Assembly (NCBI GenBank): GCA_025360875.1
Contig: JANYBI010000763.1
Span: forward strand, 1 to 6,269
Direction: 5' to 3'
DNA: 6,269 nucleotides
DNA from: Lentisphaerota bacterium
Lineage (GTDB): Bacteria > Verrucomicrobiota > Lentisphaeria > Victivallales > GWF2-50-93
Shown: piece by piece, positions 5,253-6,269 of the stretch
Position numbering within the stretch: the stretch's first letter is position 1
How the letters are laid out: each line of letters opens with the position of its first letter
The notes under the pieces: generated by a model
Told to the model about the DNA's origin: nothing
The model's input: the letters and a program-made list of their open reading frames with translations, nothing else
Database searches by the model: none
Made by a program: the position numbers and the translations under genes

Positions 5253-6029
5253 CAGGAATCCTTCCAGCTTGCCGACGGCCTCCTTGATCTTCTCCTCGTC
5301 GCGGGCGACAATCTTTTCGCATTCCCTTGCAACTTTTGGCTTGAAGATCTTGACGACTTTGGTAGGAGATCCCGCAAGACCGATTTTTTTCGGGTCCAGA
5401 TCGAGATCTTTCAATCCGAACACGGGAATATCGGCTTTCCTGGCCTTCTGTTTTCCGCGCAGGGTTGGGAGACGCGGGTCACTTACTTCCTTGACGACTG
5501 TCAGGAGACATGGCATTTCAGACTCAAGTATTTCAGATCCTTCCTCGACAAGCCTGTGGGTGACGATTTTCCCATTAGCTACTTTAACGACTTTGTTCAC
5601 GTAAGAGACGACTGGCATCTTGAGATATGAGGCCATTTCAGGGCCGACCTGACCAGTGTCTCCATCGGTGGCTCGTTCGCCGCAGATTATTAGGTCATAC
5701 TGTCCTATCTTCCTGACGGCTTCCGCCAGTACATAGCTTGTAGCCCATGTGTCAGAACCTGCGAACGCCCTGTCGCTCACAAGCACCGCTGAATCTACAC
5801 CCATCGCAATCGCCTCCCTGAGGGCTTCAACAGCCTTGGGAGGACCCATTGAGAGGGCTATGACTTCTCCACCATTGCTTTCTTTCAATTGGACCGCTAT
5901 CTCGATGGCATAGAGATCGAGCGGGTTTATGATGGACTCGACACCCTCCCTTATCACAGTGCCGGTTTTCTCGTCCATCTTGACGGACTTTGTCTCCGGC
6001 ACTTGCTTTATAGGAACTATTATTCGCAT
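5232..6029 (-). CDS. etfB: Electron transfer flavoprotein beta subunit, bifurcating/NAD-linked type
   Basis: This is a 265-residue Etf beta subunit of normal length. It begins MRIIVPIKQVPETKSVKMD, followed by REGVESIINPLDLYAIE (27-43) and MGPPKAVEALREAIAMG (61-77). Then come DRAFAGSDTWATS (86-98) and DGDTGQVGPE (122-131). The DRAFAG.DTWATS and DGDT.QVGP blocks are, from family knowledge, typical of EtfB proteins that bind a second FAD and react with NAD(H), such as those in the butyryl-CoA, caffeyl-CoA and lactate dehydrogenase complexes. The tail carries LESEMPCLLTVVKEVSDPRLPTL and a charged C-terminal arm (240-263) that in Etfs clasps the alpha subunit. The ATG at 6029 has only a modest ribosome site (AGG six bases upstream). 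It is the first gene of the run, and its TGA overlaps the etfA ATG. The protein is cytoplasmic. Family assignment is certain; actual bifurcation is inferred. Confidence 0.95.
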   Translation of the reverse strand: MRIIVPIKQVPETKSVKMDEKTGTVIREGVESIINPLDLYAIEIAVQLKESNGGEVIALSMGPPKAVEALREAIAMGVDSAVLVSDRAFAGSDTWATSYVLAEAVRKIGQYDLIICGERATDGDTGQVGPEMASYLKMPVVSYVNKVVKVANGKIVTHRLVEEGSEILESEMPCLLTVVKEVSDPRLPTLRGKQKARKADIPVFGLKDLDLDPKKIGLAGSPTKVVKIFKPKVARECEKIVARDEEKIKEAVGKLEGFLKKKEIL

Positions 6030-6120
6030 TTGAAACCTGTCATATTGTTAATTGATAAGACACCGGATAATGAACATCAGATTAAAATATACTTCAATCC
6101 AACTATTCGTTTTCGGGATG

Positions 6121-6148
6121 AATCTACTGTAAAATCACAAATAGTCAA
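6121..6148 (-). promoter_or_regulatory. Possible sigma70-type promoter for etfB-etfA
   Basis: On the minus strand TTGACT (6148-6143) is a near-consensus -35, followed after 16 bases by TAGATT (6126-6121), a 4/6 match to the -10 consensus. Transcription would start about 85 bases before the etfB ATG. The region is AT-rich, so matches of this quality arise by chance; the call is tentative. Confidence 0.3.
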
Positions 6149-6163
6149 TAGTAATCAAATATA

Positions 6164-6208
6164 ATCATAATAAATTTTCAAGAAGCCTTGAAAATTTATA
6201 ATTATGAT
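6164..6208. repeat. Palindrome D: 13-bp perfect core extended to 19 bp with a bulge, upstream of etfB
   Basis: The core arm 6170-6182 (ATAAATTTTCAAG) pairs perfectly with 6187-6199 around AAGC. Alternatively, outer arms ATCATAAT (6164-6171) and ATTATGAT (6201-6208) pair perfectly and join the inner 11-bp stem with a three-base bulge. It lies 135-180 bases before the etfB ATG, just upstream of the possible promoter. It may end transcription from the gene beyond the right edge, mark the leader, or be a member of the palindrome family. Confidence 0.75.
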
Positions 6209-6249
6209 AGAAAATAATCAAATAACGAAATGATTGGATATGATTAATA

Positions 6250-6269
6250 TAAATTTTAGGGAAAATTTA
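6250..6269. repeat. Palindrome E: AT-rich inverted repeat cut by the right edge
   Basis: TAAATTTT (6250-6257), loop AGGG, AAAATTTA (6262-6269) is a perfect eight-bp inverted repeat reaching the last base of the window; its full length is unknown. The arms match the outer arms of palindromes A, B, D and F. In strongly AT-rich DNA, eight AT pairs alone are weak evidence. Confidence 0.45.

Noticed and set aside
5236..5322. A longer EtfA with 29 extra N-terminal residues
   Set aside because: The extension is arginine-rich translation of the etfB C-terminus in another frame; Etf homology, the ATGA overlap and the ribosome site all support the start at 5235.
6145..6168. A seven-codon open frame (MIIFDYY) starting right after palindrome D, as a possible leader peptide
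   Set aside because: It has no ribosome site at a useful distance and overlaps the -35 candidate; a frame this short is expected by chance.
1..6269. CRISPR arrays, tRNA or rRNA genes, insertion sequences
   Set aside because: No regularly spaced direct repeats, no cloverleaf or rRNA-like segment and no transposase frame were seen on either strand.

Overview
The window is a run of six protein genes, all on the minus strand. From right to left they are etfB, etfA, a GlcD/lactate-dehydrogenase-type FAD oxidoreductase, a zinc-dependent polyol (sorbitol/xylitol-type) dehydrogenase, a PHP-domain protein, and the first 58 codons of a RhuM-family gene cut by the left edge. The coding part has moderate GC, while the 240-base leader upstream of etfB is strongly AT-rich. 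The etf type and the GlcD partner suggest a bacterium with an anaerobic or fermentative redox metabolism. The PHP protein resembles proteins I associate with PVC-group bacteria (Planctomycetes, Lentisphaerae, Verrucomicrobia), but this placement is recollection and weak.

Layout: 6030-6269 is non-coding, with two AT-rich palindromes and a possible promoter. etfB (5232-6029) and etfA (4216-5235) overlap by four bases (ATGA). A 99-base gap holding three back-to-back hairpins separates them from the FAD oxidoreductase (2695-4116). The polyol dehydrogenase follows after 37 bases measured from its upstream ATG (55 from the preferred one), and the PHP gene 22 bases after that. The rhuM gene starts 41 bases past the PHP stop codon.

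Function: etfB-etfA-glcD has the same gene order as the lactate dehydrogenase/Etf operon of Acetobacterium woodii (lctBCD). EtfB carries the motifs I associate with bifurcating or NAD-linked Etfs. The three proteins probably form one flavin complex that oxidises a 2-hydroxy acid and passes electrons through EtfAB. The polyol dehydrogenase would supply or use a sugar- or polyol-derived intermediate. The PHP protein is probably a metal-dependent hydrolase of unknown substrate. RhuM is an accessory gene and probably unrelated to this metabolism.

Beyond the genes, the window is rich in inverted repeats. Five share a constant arm close to TAATAAA(A)TTTTC / GAAAA(T)TTTATTA around a different centre. 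Two of these supply the stop codon of the preceding gene, two lie upstream of etfB, and one is an 18-bp perfect inverted repeat inside the PHP coding sequence. That last one sits in a 305-base coding stretch (862-1166) packed with perfect hairpins.
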